NCBI GenBank assembly: GCA_964624795.1
Contig: CAZUZS010000094.1
Coordinates: 1-14,229 of the forward strand
DNA length: 14,229 bases
From: CAZUZS01 sp964624795
GTDB lineage: Bacteria; Calditrichota; Calditrichia; RBG-13-44-9
Reading direction: 5' to 3'
The notes under the pieces were generated by a model, which was given only the letters and a program-made list of their open reading frames with translations, did not search any database and was not told where the DNA came from. Positions 6,990 to 14,035 of the stretch are shown piece after piece (position 1 is the stretch's first letter; each line of letters starts with the position of its first letter). The translations under genes and the position numbers were made by a program.

Positions 6990-7991
6990 TTAACCCCTGT
7001 TCTTTAATTCTTCATAAATGTGATCGTTCACTTTCTTCTCGCTCATGTCAACTGCAACCCTAATGGCATTCTTTATCGCTTTGGCAGTGGAACGACCATG
7101 CGATATTATCGAAATACCGTTGACGCCCAATAAAGGAACACCGCCATATTCCTGGTAATCAAAACTGCTTTTCATTTCACGAAATGCATGTCGGACCATA
7201 AAGGCGCCCATTAGCGAGAACAGATTCTTCCCAATATTCTTTTTAAAACTGCTTCCGAAAACCCCAAACACGCTTTCCGCGAATTTCAGGATGGAGTTGC
7301 CGACAAATCCGTCCATGACAATTACATCGGCTTTGCCGTTCATAATATCACGCCCTTCCACATTGCCAATGAAATTGGGGGCATGCGAAACCATCAGCGG
7401 ATATGTTGACAAAACCAGTTCGTTTCCCTTGGATTTTTCTTCTCCGATACTCAACAATCCGACCCGTGGATTTTTCACTCCGTAGATGTAATTTATAAAA
7501 ATACTGCCCATTACACCAAACTGAAACAGGTTGGTAGGTTTACAATCCGCATTGGCACCTACATCGATGAGCAGGACGACACCTCCCTCGGTGGGTAAAA
7601 ACGAAGCCAATGCCGGCCTCTGTACACCCTCAATCCGACCCAATATGAACAAGCTGCCAACCATTTGGGCACCGGTGCTACCGGCGCTTATAAATGCATC
7701 GACATCTCCCTCCTGGTGCATTCTGAGGCCCCTCATCATAGAGGAATCTTTTTTTTGCTTAAGTGCGGTCGTGGGCTGATCGGTCATTTCCACTGTCTGC
7801 GTAGTGTGGAAAATACTTACGTTTCTTGGGTTTGAAAAATGATGCCGTTCCAATTCCTGTTCGATGGTTTTCTCATCTCCCAATAGAACCAGTTCGTGTT
7901 TTCCACCAGTTTCCTTGTCATATAAAAGCGCCCCCTCGACCGTCGCCTGGGGGGCATAATCTCCACCCATTGCATCCACAGCAATTCGCAT
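6990..7991 (-). CDS. plsX: Phosphate acyltransferase PlsX (acyl-ACP:phosphate)
   Basis: Converts acyl-ACP and phosphate into acyl-phosphate, the acyl donor used by PlsY for glycerol-3-phosphate; a peripheral membrane protein linking fatty-acid synthesis to phospholipid synthesis. 333 residues, normal length. Conserved blocks: VDAMGGDYAP (5-14), ISAGSTGA (101-108), DVGAN (143-147), VEGRD (211-215), DGFVGN (227-232) and GGVPLLGVNG (283-292). ATG at 7991 preceded by GAGG at 7 nt and placed 19 bp after rpmF. The rpmF-plsX-fabH order is widespread in bacteria. In many Firmicutes the regulator fapR precedes plsX; no such regulator is present here. Confidence 0.97.
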   Translation of the reverse strand: MRIAVDAMGGDYAPQATVEGALLYDKETGGKHELVLLGDEKTIEQELERHHFSNPRNVSIFHTTQTVEMTDQPTTALKQKKDSSMMRGLRMHQEGDVDAFISAGSTGAQMVGSLFILGRIEGVQRPALASFLPTEGGVVLLIDVGANADCKPTNLFQFGVMGSIFINYIYGVKNPRVGLLSIGEEKSKGNELVLSTYPLMVSHAPNFIGNVEGRDIMNGKADVIVMDGFVGNSILKFAESVFGVFGSSFKKNIGKNLFSLMGAFMVRHAFREMKSSFDYQEYGGVPLLGVNGISIISHGRSTAKAIKNAIRVAVDMSEKKVNDHIYEELKNRG

Positions 7992-8010
7992 TCATTAGCC
8001 TCAGGAAGCT

Positions 8011-8199
8011 TTACGATTCGGTAGGTGTGAATACCTGCTGACCTTTATAATAGCCGCAATTCGGACAGGCACGATGTGCCATTTTTGGTTCACCGCAATT
8101 CGGACAGTCGGATAAGGAAGGACCGGAAAGGCGAATCATCCAGGACCCGCGTCTTTTATCGCGTTTCGACTTCGAGATTTTTCTTCGGGGATTTGCCAT
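8011..8199 (-). CDS. rpmF: Large ribosomal subunit protein bL32, zinc-binding form
   Basis: Small basic protein of the 50S ribosomal subunit. 62 residues. N-terminus MANPRRKISKSKRDKRR is characteristic of L32. Two CxxC pairs, C32/C35 and C45/C48, form the zinc ribbon, so this is the zinc-containing paralogue type; some bacteria hold a Cys-free copy used under zinc shortage. The ATG at 8199 follows AGGAGA with 7-nt spacing. It lies between the DUF177 gene and plsX, its usual place. Confidence 0.96.
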   Translation of the reverse strand: MANPRRKISKSKRDKRRGSWMIRLSGPSLSDCPNCGEPKMAHRACPNCGYYKGQQVFTPTES

Positions 8200-8243
8200 G
8201 AAAATTTCTCCTGCTAATTTTAATTAAACCATTTTATGCGATT

Positions 8244-8741
8244 TCATCTCCGCAATTCTTTTAGTTTGTCCCACCGCGGATCGGAACCCTGTTCTTCACA
8301 ACTGCATTCCTCCTTGTTGAGATCGGCGCCGCAACCGGGGCAGATTCCCTTGCAAGTGTCACTACACACTGTTTTCATCGGTATAGTAAGGATCAGATAC
8401 TCATGGACATGGGGCGTGAGGTCTATCTCCCGTTGCTCCGGCGACAGCATGACCACACTTTCCTCTTCAGTCTCAAAATCCTGCTTTCCCAGATGAAAGA
8501 GAATCTTAAACTGCTCGTCATAATTCCGACTGTACTCTGACAAACAGCGGTCGCAAATATATTGTGCTTTTGTTGACAAATCAACAACGCAGGTAATATT
8601 TTTTTCAAACTTGTTGAGTTCTATTTTAGCACTAATGGGATTCGGGTAGACCTCCTCACGGTAAAAATGCAGTGCACCTGCAGGGATAGTAAAATCAAAC
8701 TTGTGGATACCGTCGCTTAGATGTAGAATAGGAATCTTCAT
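8244..8741 (-). CDS. DUF177 (YceD) family protein
   Basis: A 165-residue protein of the DUF177/YceD family, nearly always encoded directly before rpmF and, in studied bacteria and plastids, linked to 23S rRNA or large-subunit maturation; the molecular function is not settled. The sequence shows the family features: CDRCL at 63-67 and a C-terminal Cys cluster CSDTCKGICPGCGADLN (125-141) followed by CSCEEQ, likely metal-binding, then DPRWDKLKEL near the end. ATG at 8741 is the only reasonable start; there is no Shine-Dalgarno site before it, and a good promoter lies so close that the message may be leaderless. It is the first gene of the DUF177-rpmF-plsX-fab operon. Confidence 0.9.
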   Translation of the reverse strand: MKIPILHLSDGIHKFDFTIPAGALHFYREEVYPNPISAKIELNKFEKNITCVVDLSTKAQYICDRCLSEYSRNYDEQFKILFHLGKQDFETEEESVVMLSPEQREIDLTPHVHEYLILTIPMKTVCSDTCKGICPGCGADLNKEECSCEEQGSDPRWDKLKELRR

Positions 8742-8753
8742 AATAAAAACAAG

Positions 8754-8782
8754 AATTTATGCCGGTGAATAATATTTGTCAA
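8754..8782 (-). promoter_or_regulatory. Predicted promoter of the DUF177-rpmF-plsX-fab operon
   Basis: A perfect TTGACA -35 (8777-8782), 17-bp spacer and TAAATT -10 (8754-8759) on the minus strand. The DUF177 ATG begins only 12 nt after the -10, so a start at A8744 would leave a 3-nt leader. The 197 bp between argF and DUF177 contain no other recognisable site and no clear argF terminator. Confidence 0.55.
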
Positions 8783-8938
8783 GCCCTTTATGTCATTGCG
8801 AATTTTCAATGCGCTTCCCGGGCAATTGTTCCGGTATTTGTTCGAATCTCCAGTATTCTGCAAGCTGCAGGAAATCAACAATTAGCGGTCTTTGTCCCCG
8901 GAAAAATGAAGCTAACGATTTGCGCGCCGGCTGTGTAT

Positions 8939-9859
8939 TTATTTCCGTTTCTGCGCCAGGCGCACCATGATGGCTTTCTGGACGTGCATGCGATTTTCCG
9001 CCTCATCAAATACAATCGAGTTCGGCCCGTCAATCACCTCATCAGTAATCTCATCCCCGCGATGGGCAGGCAGGCAGTGCATGACTTTGACATCCGGTTT
9101 TGCATATTTCAGCAGGTCGCCGTTTACCTGGTAGGGCCTGAAGATTTTCCTGCGCTCTTCCGCCTCCGCTTCCTGCCCCATACTGGCCCAAACATCGGTA
9201 TAAAGGACATCCGCATCCCGCACCGCCGCAACCGGATCGCTGAGAATATCGATTTTGCTCAGGCCTGCGTCGCGTGCATTTTGCAGAGTGGCCTTATCCG
9301 GCTCGTAATTTCTTGGGGTGCAGATTACCAGGTGAATTCGGATTCGTGAGGCAAAGTTTATCCATGAGTTTGCGATATTATTTCCGTCACCAATATAGAC
9401 AATCTTCTTGTCTTCGATGCTTTCCAGGTGCTCCAAAACAGTAAAAGCATCCGCCATAATCTGGCAGGGATGGTTATAATCGGTCAATCCGTTGATTACC
9501 GGTACGGACGAGTAGCGGGCGAGCTCTTCGATATCGGAATGCGCAAACAAGCGCGCCATAATCAGATCGTTATAGCGGGAGACCACCTGTGCAACATCCT
9601 TTACCGCCTCACGCGTTCCGATGCCGATATCCGCCGGGCTAAGATACAGGCCTGAACCACCTAACTGAAATATGCCCGTTTCAAATGAAATGCGGGTTCG
9701 GGCCGAAGGTTTGGCAAAGATCATCGCCAGTGAATAGCCCTTCAATAAATGATGCTCCTGACGATTCCTTGTTTTCTCTTTCAACTCCTTAGTGAGGCTG
9801 AACAGATCATAGATCTCTTCTCTGGTAAGTTCAGCAATGGATAAAAAATCTTTGTTCAC
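8939..9859 (-). CDS. argF: Ornithine carbamoyltransferase
   Basis: Makes citrulline from ornithine and carbamoyl phosphate in arginine synthesis. 306 residues, typical. The ornithine-type motifs are present: HPCQ (130-133), DVWASMG (222-228; the SMG ornithine loop) and HCLPAHRGDE (261-270, with C262). These favour true ornithine rather than aspartate or N-acetyl/N-succinyl-ornithine carbamoyltransferase. The carbamoyl-phosphate loop reads FAKPSARTR (48-56), with Ala at position 53 where Thr is usual (STRTR). The start is GTG at 9859, with GGAGG exactly 6 nt upstream; no ATG competes. It follows hslU by 89 bp without other arg genes, so it may be co-transcribed with hslVU or have its own unrecognised promoter. 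The biosynthetic direction is assumed; a catabolic role would need arcA or arcC nearby, and neither is seen. Confidence 0.94.
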   Translation of the reverse strand: MNKDFLSIAELTREEIYDLFSLTKELKEKTRNRQEHHLLKGYSLAMIFAKPSARTRISFETGIFQLGGSGLYLSPADIGIGTREAVKDVAQVVSRYNDLIMARLFAHSDIEELARYSSVPVINGLTDYNHPCQIMADAFTVLEHLESIEDKKIVYIGDGNNIANSWINFASRIRIHLVICTPRNYEPDKATLQNARDAGLSKIDILSDPVAAVRDADVLYTDVWASMGQEAEAEERRKIFRPYQVNGDLLKYAKPDVKVMHCLPAHRGDEITDEVIDGPNSIVFDEAENRMHVQKAIMVRLAQKRK

Positions 9860-9865
9860 CTTGAT

Positions 9866-9870
9866 CCTCC
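9866..9870 (-). promoter_or_regulatory. Ribosome binding site deciding the argF GTG start
   Basis: GGAGG on the minus strand ends 6 nt before the GTG at 9859, which fixes this non-ATG start. Confidence 0.6.
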
Positions 9871-9948
9871 AATTATGAAAAGTAGCAATTTATACCTATG
9901 TGAGCGCAAGTGCCTGTCGCCAATTCCTCACAGTTGATCGTCACCTGG

Positions 9949-11343
9949 CTAAAGAATGTAGCGCCTCAAATCTTCATCCTCGACAATGTTTTTCAACTTA
10001 TCCCGGACAAAACTGCCGTCGATGGTGACTTTCTTGTTCTTCATATCCGGTGCTTCGAACAGCAGGTCTTCCAGAAGTGTGCTCATAATGGTATGCAAAC
10101 GCCGGGCGCCGATGTTCTCTGCCTTACTGTTAACATAGCTGGCAGTCTCGGCAATTTCACGAATTGCATCATCCTTAAAATCAAGATTCATTCCCTCGGT
10201 TTGGATCAGTTCCCTGTATTGCGATATCAGCGCATTTCTGGGCTCAGTAAGAATTCTGATGAAATCTCCGGTTGTCAGGCTGTTCAACTCCACACGAATC
10301 GGAAAACGCCCCTGCAGTTCGGGGATCAGGTCGGAGGGTTTGGCTACATGGAACGCACCCGATGCAATAAACAAAATATGATCGGTTTTCACCATCCCGT
10401 ACTTGGTTACCACGGTGGTTCCTTCCACAACCGGCAGCAGATCCCGCTGAACACCTTCGCGGCTCACATCCGGCCCCTGCCCGCTTCCGCCTTTGGTGCC
10501 CGAGATCTTGTCGATTTCATCGAGAAATACTATACCGGATTCTTCCACACGCTGGATCGCCTCCTTCACCACCGCATCCATGTCAATCAGCTTCTGCGCC
10601 TCTTCCTGGGTCAGGATAATCAGCGCCTCCTGGACCGTAACCTTTCGCATTTTTGTTTTCTTGGGCATCAGGTTGCCGAAAAGCTCGCGGATGTTCAAAC
10701 CCATTTCCTCTATCCCAACCGGGGAAAAGATCTGCATCATCGGCATGGAGTCGGAAGGCATCTCCAACTCCACTTCCCGTTTATCCAACTCACCACTAAG
10801 CAGCTTTTCCCTAAAACGTTCGCGTGTTTTCTCGGCCCGGTCTTCGGGGGATTCCAGGGGAATCGCTTCCTCACCAAACTGCTGCGGCTGGGGATGTGGT
10901 TGCGGCGGCATTTTCGGCCTTGGCACCAGGATATCCAGCAGCCGTTCAATTGCCTGCTCCCTCGCCTTGTTCTGCACAGCCAGGGTCATTTCTTCCCGAA
11001 CCATGTTCACGCCAATGTCCACCAGATCACGGATCATGCTTTCCACGTCGCGGCCGACATATCCTACCTCGGTAAATTTGGATGCTTCCACCTTAATAAA
11101 AGGCGCCTGGGCCAATCGCGCCAATCGCCGGCTGATTTCCGTTTTGCCCACGCCGGTGGGGCCAATCAAAATAATGTTATTGGGCATGATCTCTTCGCGG
11201 ATGTCGGATTCCACCTGCTGGCGTCTCCACCGGTTGCGGAGTGCAATAGCTACCATGCGTTTGGCGGCATCCTGCCCGATAATGTATTTGTCAAGCTCGG
11301 TTACGATTTGCCTGGGAGTAAATTCAGATCCCGTTTTTTTCAT
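9949..11343 (-). CDS. hslU: ATP-dependent protease ATPase subunit HslU
   Basis: AAA+ unfoldase ring that feeds proteins into the HslV peptidase. 464 residues from the second of two adjacent ATGs. I prefer ATG 11343 over 11346 because GGAGG (11350-11354) is 6 nt from it, the spacing seen at fabG and argF, and only 3 nt from the first. Domains: N-terminal AAA+ with Walker A GPTGVGKT (61-68) and the substrate-gripping pore loop GYVG (94-97); an intermediate I domain about 108-245, acidic and proline-rich around 140-160; Walker B IVFLDEID (271-278); GRFPIRVEL after the arginine finger; and GARRLH sensor 2 (412-417). The C-terminal LRRYIL is the tail known to insert into HslV and activate it. It starts 23 bp after hslV. 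Confidence 0.97.
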   Translation of the reverse strand: MKKTGSEFTPRQIVTELDKYIIGQDAAKRMVAIALRNRWRRQQVESDIREEIMPNNIILIGPTGVGKTEISRRLARLAQAPFIKVEASKFTEVGYVGRDVESMIRDLVDIGVNMVREEMTLAVQNKAREQAIERLLDILVPRPKMPPQPHPQPQQFGEEAIPLESPEDRAEKTRERFREKLLSGELDKREVELEMPSDSMPMMQIFSPVGIEEMGLNIRELFGNLMPKKTKMRKVTVQEALIILTQEEAQKLIDMDAVVKEAIQRVEESGIVFLDEIDKISGTKGGSGQGPDVSREGVQRDLLPVVEGTTVVTKYGMVKTDHILFIASGAFHVAKPSDLIPELQGRFPIRVELNSLTTGDFIRILTEPRNALISQYRELIQTEGMNLDFKDDAIREIAETASYVNSKAENIGARRLHTIMSTLLEDLLFEAPDMKNKKVTIDGSFVRDKLKNIVEDEDLRRYIL

Positions 11344-11366
11344 CATTCGCCTCCGTCCCTTCCTAT

Positions 11367-11912
11367 CTATTTCAAGTGTTCAACCGTTATGTTGGAATTG
11401 GTATAAATGCAGATTTCCGCGGCAATTCCCATTGCCGATTTCACAATTTGTTCGGCGGACATCTCTGTATTCCGCAGCAAAGCTCTGGCAGCAGCAAGCG
11501 CATAAGGCCCGCCGGAGCCAATCGCAACGATGTTATCGTCCGGTTCTACAATATCGCCGGTTCCCGAAATAATCAGTGTGGTTTGTTTGTCCACCACCGC
11601 CAGCATGGCCTCCAGACGGCGCAGATATTTGTCCGTCCGCCAGATTTTCGCCAGTTCCACTGCGGAGCGTGTCAGGTTTCCGTTATACTGCTGAAGCTTT
11701 TCTTCGAATCGCTCGAATAAAGCAAAAGCGTCCGCCGCCGCTCCGGCAAAGCCCGCCAAAATCTGGTCATTATAGAGCAACCGGATTTTTCGGCTGTTCT
11801 GTTTCATCACCGTATTGCCAAAAGTAACCTGGCCGTCCCCGGCGATGGCGGCCTCGCCCTTGTGCAATAGGCCGAGAATAGTCGTGCTGTGTATCTCTGT
11901 TCTATTGTTCAT
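11367..11912 (-). CDS. hslV: ATP-dependent protease peptidase subunit HslV
   Basis: Proteasome-like threonine peptidase that forms a double hexamer capped by HslU. 181 residues. The mature N-terminal threonine is expected at T10 (HS|TTILGLLHKG), implying removal of a 9-residue propeptide; E. coli HslV loses only Met, while Bacillus ClpQ has a comparable short extension. Counting from T10, the known catalytic set falls in place: D26 (GDGQ), K42 (SRK) and S133 (GSGG). ATG at 11912 is preceded by AGGG at 6 nt. A predicted promoter lies 43 bp upstream, so hslV probably starts a transcript continuing through hslU and perhaps argF. Confidence 0.97.
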   Translation of the reverse strand: MNNRTEIHSTTILGLLHKGEAAIAGDGQVTFGNTVMKQNSRKIRLLYNDQILAGFAGAAADAFALFERFEEKLQQYNGNLTRSAVELAKIWRTDKYLRRLEAMLAVVDKQTTLIISGTGDIVEPDDNIVAIGSGGPYALAAARALLRNTEMSAEQIVKSAMGIAAEICIYTNSNITVEHLK

Positions 11913-11954
11913 TGAATTCCCTGCTATTTTCTCTTTTATCCAAAAATGACCTGT

Positions 11955-11983
11955 AATTTAAGACCAATTATTATTGATACCAA
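11955..11983 (-). promoter_or_regulatory. Predicted promoter of hslVU
   Basis: TTGGTA (11978-11983), a 17-bp spacer and TAAATT (11955-11960) on the minus strand. The -10 is identical to the one before DUF177. The leader to hslV would be about 35 nt and includes the AGGG ribosome site. Confidence 0.45.
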
Positions 11984-12025
11984 ATATTCGCTGAAAAGAT
12001 TTTCCGGAAGCGAAGTATCGGATTT

Positions 12026-12081
12026 TGGAATGATGGAATGGTGGAGAGATGAAGTTTTGGATTGCTGCTAATATGAAGACA
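12026..12081 (+). repeat. Degenerate 8-bp tandem pattern
   Basis: Seven consecutive 8-mers each begin with TG: TGGAATGA, TGGAATGG, TGGAGAGA, TGAAGTTT, TGGATTGC, TGCTAATA, TGAAGACA. The first three are clearly related; the rest have drifted or match by chance. It lies between rpoN and the hslV promoter. Confidence 0.35.
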
Positions 12082-12212
12082 GAAAACCGGAGACCCGATT
12101 GCGAAACTCCCGGCGTAAAATACATCACGTGCTTTTTGTAAGGTGGCTCCAACAATCGGCAGCAAATATATAGATGATCAATATACCACAGTCTGCAAAC
12201 AAACAAGTGTTT

Positions 12213-13682
12213 TCAAATTTTGCGACGCAGGCGGGCGATGGGGATATCCAGTTGCTCACGGTATTTAGCCACGGTGCGCCGGGCAATGGGAATGCCCCGC
12301 TTTTTCAGCATATCAGCGAGTCGATCATCGCTGTATGGCTTGTCCGGATTTTCCCGCTCTATAATATCTTTTAGTTTCTCTTTTATTCGTAAAGTTGAGA
12401 TTTCATCTCCGTCGGAAGTTTCCATTCCCTCGTTGAAGAAATACTTCAATTCAAAAACGCCGTTATCGGTCTGCACGTATTTGCCGTTTACAACACGGCT
12501 TACAGTTGAAATATCCATCCCAATCACATTGGCAACATCTTTCATAATCATCGGCTTGATGTGTTCAGGCCCTTTGTCAAAAAAATCATGCTGCAATTCC
12601 ACGATAGCGTGCATGGTTTTTAACATGGTGACACGGCGCTGGTAGATGGCATTGATGAACCAGCGGGCACTTTCCACCTTCTTTCTCAAAAACTGCCGGA
12701 CATCCTTTTCCAGTTTCCGGGACTGCCGGATCAGTTTTCTGTAATGAGGGCTGATTTGGAGACCGGGCATATTCCATTCATTCAGGGAAACAACCAATTC
12801 ATCATCCACCTTTTCGACAACAAAATCCGGGACAATGTAATTTTGCCGGCTGTCCCAAAAACCTTCACCCGGTTTGGGATTCAGCTTATTGATGACAAGC
12901 AGCGCTTCTTTGATTTCATCGATTGAAATCTGCAGCGCTTCCGCGATTTTCTCGTATCGCTTGTTTACAAAGTCCTGGTAGCAATCTCGCAGAATGCTGA
13001 GGGCCAGATCTTTCTTCCCATTCAAATCCAGCGTCTGAAGCTGAACGACCAGACATTCCTGCAAATTCCGCGAGGCGATACCAACCGGGTCAAACTTCTG
13101 AATTTGCTTCAAAATTTTTAAAACTTCATCCGGCCTGCGGCTGAAAACCTGCGCAATTCCCTCCGCGGTGACCTCCGAATCCAGATAGCCATCGTCACGG
13201 AGATTATATATGATATATTCGCCGATACGGAAGTCATCTTCGTTCAAATCCAGCATATGGAGTTGTTCCAGCAAGTGTTCGGCCATTGTGGCTTCATAGA
13301 CCTCGGGCCGCTCGTAATCGTCTTCTTTTTTATCGCGAGGGAGCTTGAATTCGTAGCTGTCTTCATCGTTTACCAGATCTTCCCAGTTGGTCTCTTCTTC
13401 CAGCTCCTCGTATTTCTCTTCTTCCTCAGTTTTATTGTTCTCTTCTAACTGGTCGAATTCTTCCTTTATCTCTTCGGTTTCCTTTGGATTTTCATCGATG
13501 GTCTCTTCCTCATCTTCCAGATACTCAAGCTCTTCTGCCTCTTCCAGCACCGGGTTTAATTCCATCTCCGTTTTTATTTTCTGCTCCAGGCTCAACATCG
13601 GAAGCTGCAATAAGGTTGACAACAGGATCTGCTGCGGCGTCAGTCGCTGTTCCAGGGAAAGATGTTGACTCAATTTGACCAT
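12213..13682 (-). CDS. rpoN: RNA polymerase sigma-54 factor
   Basis: Alternative sigma factor that directs RNA polymerase to -24/-12 promoters and needs AAA+ activators to open DNA. 489 residues, family-typical. Region I is the Leu/Gln-rich segment at about 5-40 (LSLEQRLTPQQILLSTLLQ). Region II is exceptionally acidic: 34 of residues 46-110 are Asp or Glu. The core-binding domain follows (about 125-290). The DNA-binding part shows the helix-turn-helix VANVIGMDISTVSRVVNGKY (383-402) and the RpoN box ARRTVAKYRE at 467-476. Start ATG at 13682 has only a distant GAGGAAGG, about 11 nt away. Predicted promoter and an overlapping inverted repeat lie just upstream. The often-seen neighbours lptB and hpf are absent; hslVU follows instead. 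Confidence 0.97.
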   Translation of the reverse strand: MVKLSQHLSLEQRLTPQQILLSTLLQLPMLSLEQKIKTEMELNPVLEEAEELEYLEDEEETIDENPKETEEIKEEFDQLEENNKTEEEEKYEELEEETNWEDLVNDEDSYEFKLPRDKKEDDYERPEVYEATMAEHLLEQLHMLDLNEDDFRIGEYIIYNLRDDGYLDSEVTAEGIAQVFSRRPDEVLKILKQIQKFDPVGIASRNLQECLVVQLQTLDLNGKKDLALSILRDCYQDFVNKRYEKIAEALQISIDEIKEALLVINKLNPKPGEGFWDSRQNYIVPDFVVEKVDDELVVSLNEWNMPGLQISPHYRKLIRQSRKLEKDVRQFLRKKVESARWFINAIYQRRVTMLKTMHAIVELQHDFFDKGPEHIKPMIMKDVANVIGMDISTVSRVVNGKYVQTDNGVFELKYFFNEGMETSDGDEISTLRIKEKLKDIIERENPDKPYSDDRLADMLKKRGIPIARRTVAKYREQLDIPIARLRRKI

Positions 13683-13722
13683 AAAAACCCAAACCTTCCT
13701 CTACTTTCACGCTTTGGCACAA

Positions 13723-13744
13723 TTTCTGTAAAAAAGTACAGAAA
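13723..13744. promoter_or_regulatory. Perfect inverted repeat over the rpoN -10, operator candidate
   Basis: TTTCTGTA, six bases, then TACAGAAA: perfect 8-bp arms. The core is CTGT-N8-ACAG, the spacing of the LexA box known from gamma- and betaproteobacteria. It covers the whole predicted -10. There is no T-run after it on either strand, so a terminator is unlikely. The regulator is unknown. Confidence 0.45.
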
Positions 13745-13761
13745 ATAAGGATACGAGTCAA
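13733..13761 (-). promoter_or_regulatory. Predicted promoter of rpoN
   Basis: TTGACT (13756-13761), a 17-bp spacer and a weaker TACTTT -10 (13733-13738) on the minus strand. The leader to the ATG would be about 45 nt. Confidence 0.4.
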
Positions 13762-13777
13762 GAGGAATTTACTTGTG

Positions 13778-13816
13778 ATTATGTAGTGGCAGCGCTATTT
13801 GTCAGCCTTACATAAT
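13778..13816. repeat. Inverted repeat upstream of the rpoN promoter
   Basis: ATTATGTA (13778-13785) and TACATAAT (13809-13816) are perfect 8-bp complements; GGC (13788-13790) and GCC (13805-13807) can extend the stem. It could be the terminator of an upstream gene, a protein site, or the end of a small mobile remnant; no T-run follows. Confidence 0.4.
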
Positions 13817-14035
13817 GAATAACTTCTGAATGCCTGCAAAAATGGTTCGGTTTTTCCAGGTTTATCTCACCGGCGTTTCCCGGACCGGATATCATACTGT
13901 TTGCCTTATTGGCCCCGCCAAAGCATGTCCTCACCCGCTTTTCATGGACGGCATTCGAAGACAACCATTTATACGAATATGCATTTGTTGGAAACACCTC
14001 CCAAAATGTTTAAAACCTCACTGAACGGTGGGATT

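Larger units (their letters stand above)
11913..12212. other. 300-bp intergenic region between rpoN and hslV
   Basis: No gene is called. It contains the predicted hslV promoter, a degenerate 8-bp tandem pattern (12026-12081) and a loose inverted repeat (CCGGAG at 12087-12092 against CTCCCGG downstream, one bulged base). Short open frames of 64-82 codons on the minus strand show no ribosome site or family resemblance. No convincing rpoN terminator was found; there is only A/T-rich DNA after the TGA. Confidence 0.6.

Noticed and set aside
8742..8938. Terminator after argF
   Set aside because: CTGCA-GCT-TGCAG forms a short stem but no T-run follows it, so I do not call it.
9860..9948. ArgR box or CRP-like TGTGAG/CTCACA site before argF
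   Set aside because: TGTGAG (9899-9904) and CTCACA (9927-9932) are 22 bp apart, too far for a CRP site, and no ARG-box-like AT-rich palindrome is recognisable.
9910..11406. 498-codon open frame on the plus strand
   Set aside because: It lies antisense to hslU, which has all its motifs. The product resembles no family and its length is a by-product of hslU codon use.
10493..11572. 359-codon open frame on the plus strand
   Set aside because: Antisense to hslU and hslV; Ser/Arg-rich shadow translation with no recognisable domain.
13723..13744. Reading the CTGT-N8-ACAG repeat as an intrinsic terminator
   Set aside because: The stem is A/T-rich and neither strand has a T-run immediately after it; its overlap with the rpoN -10 suits an operator better.
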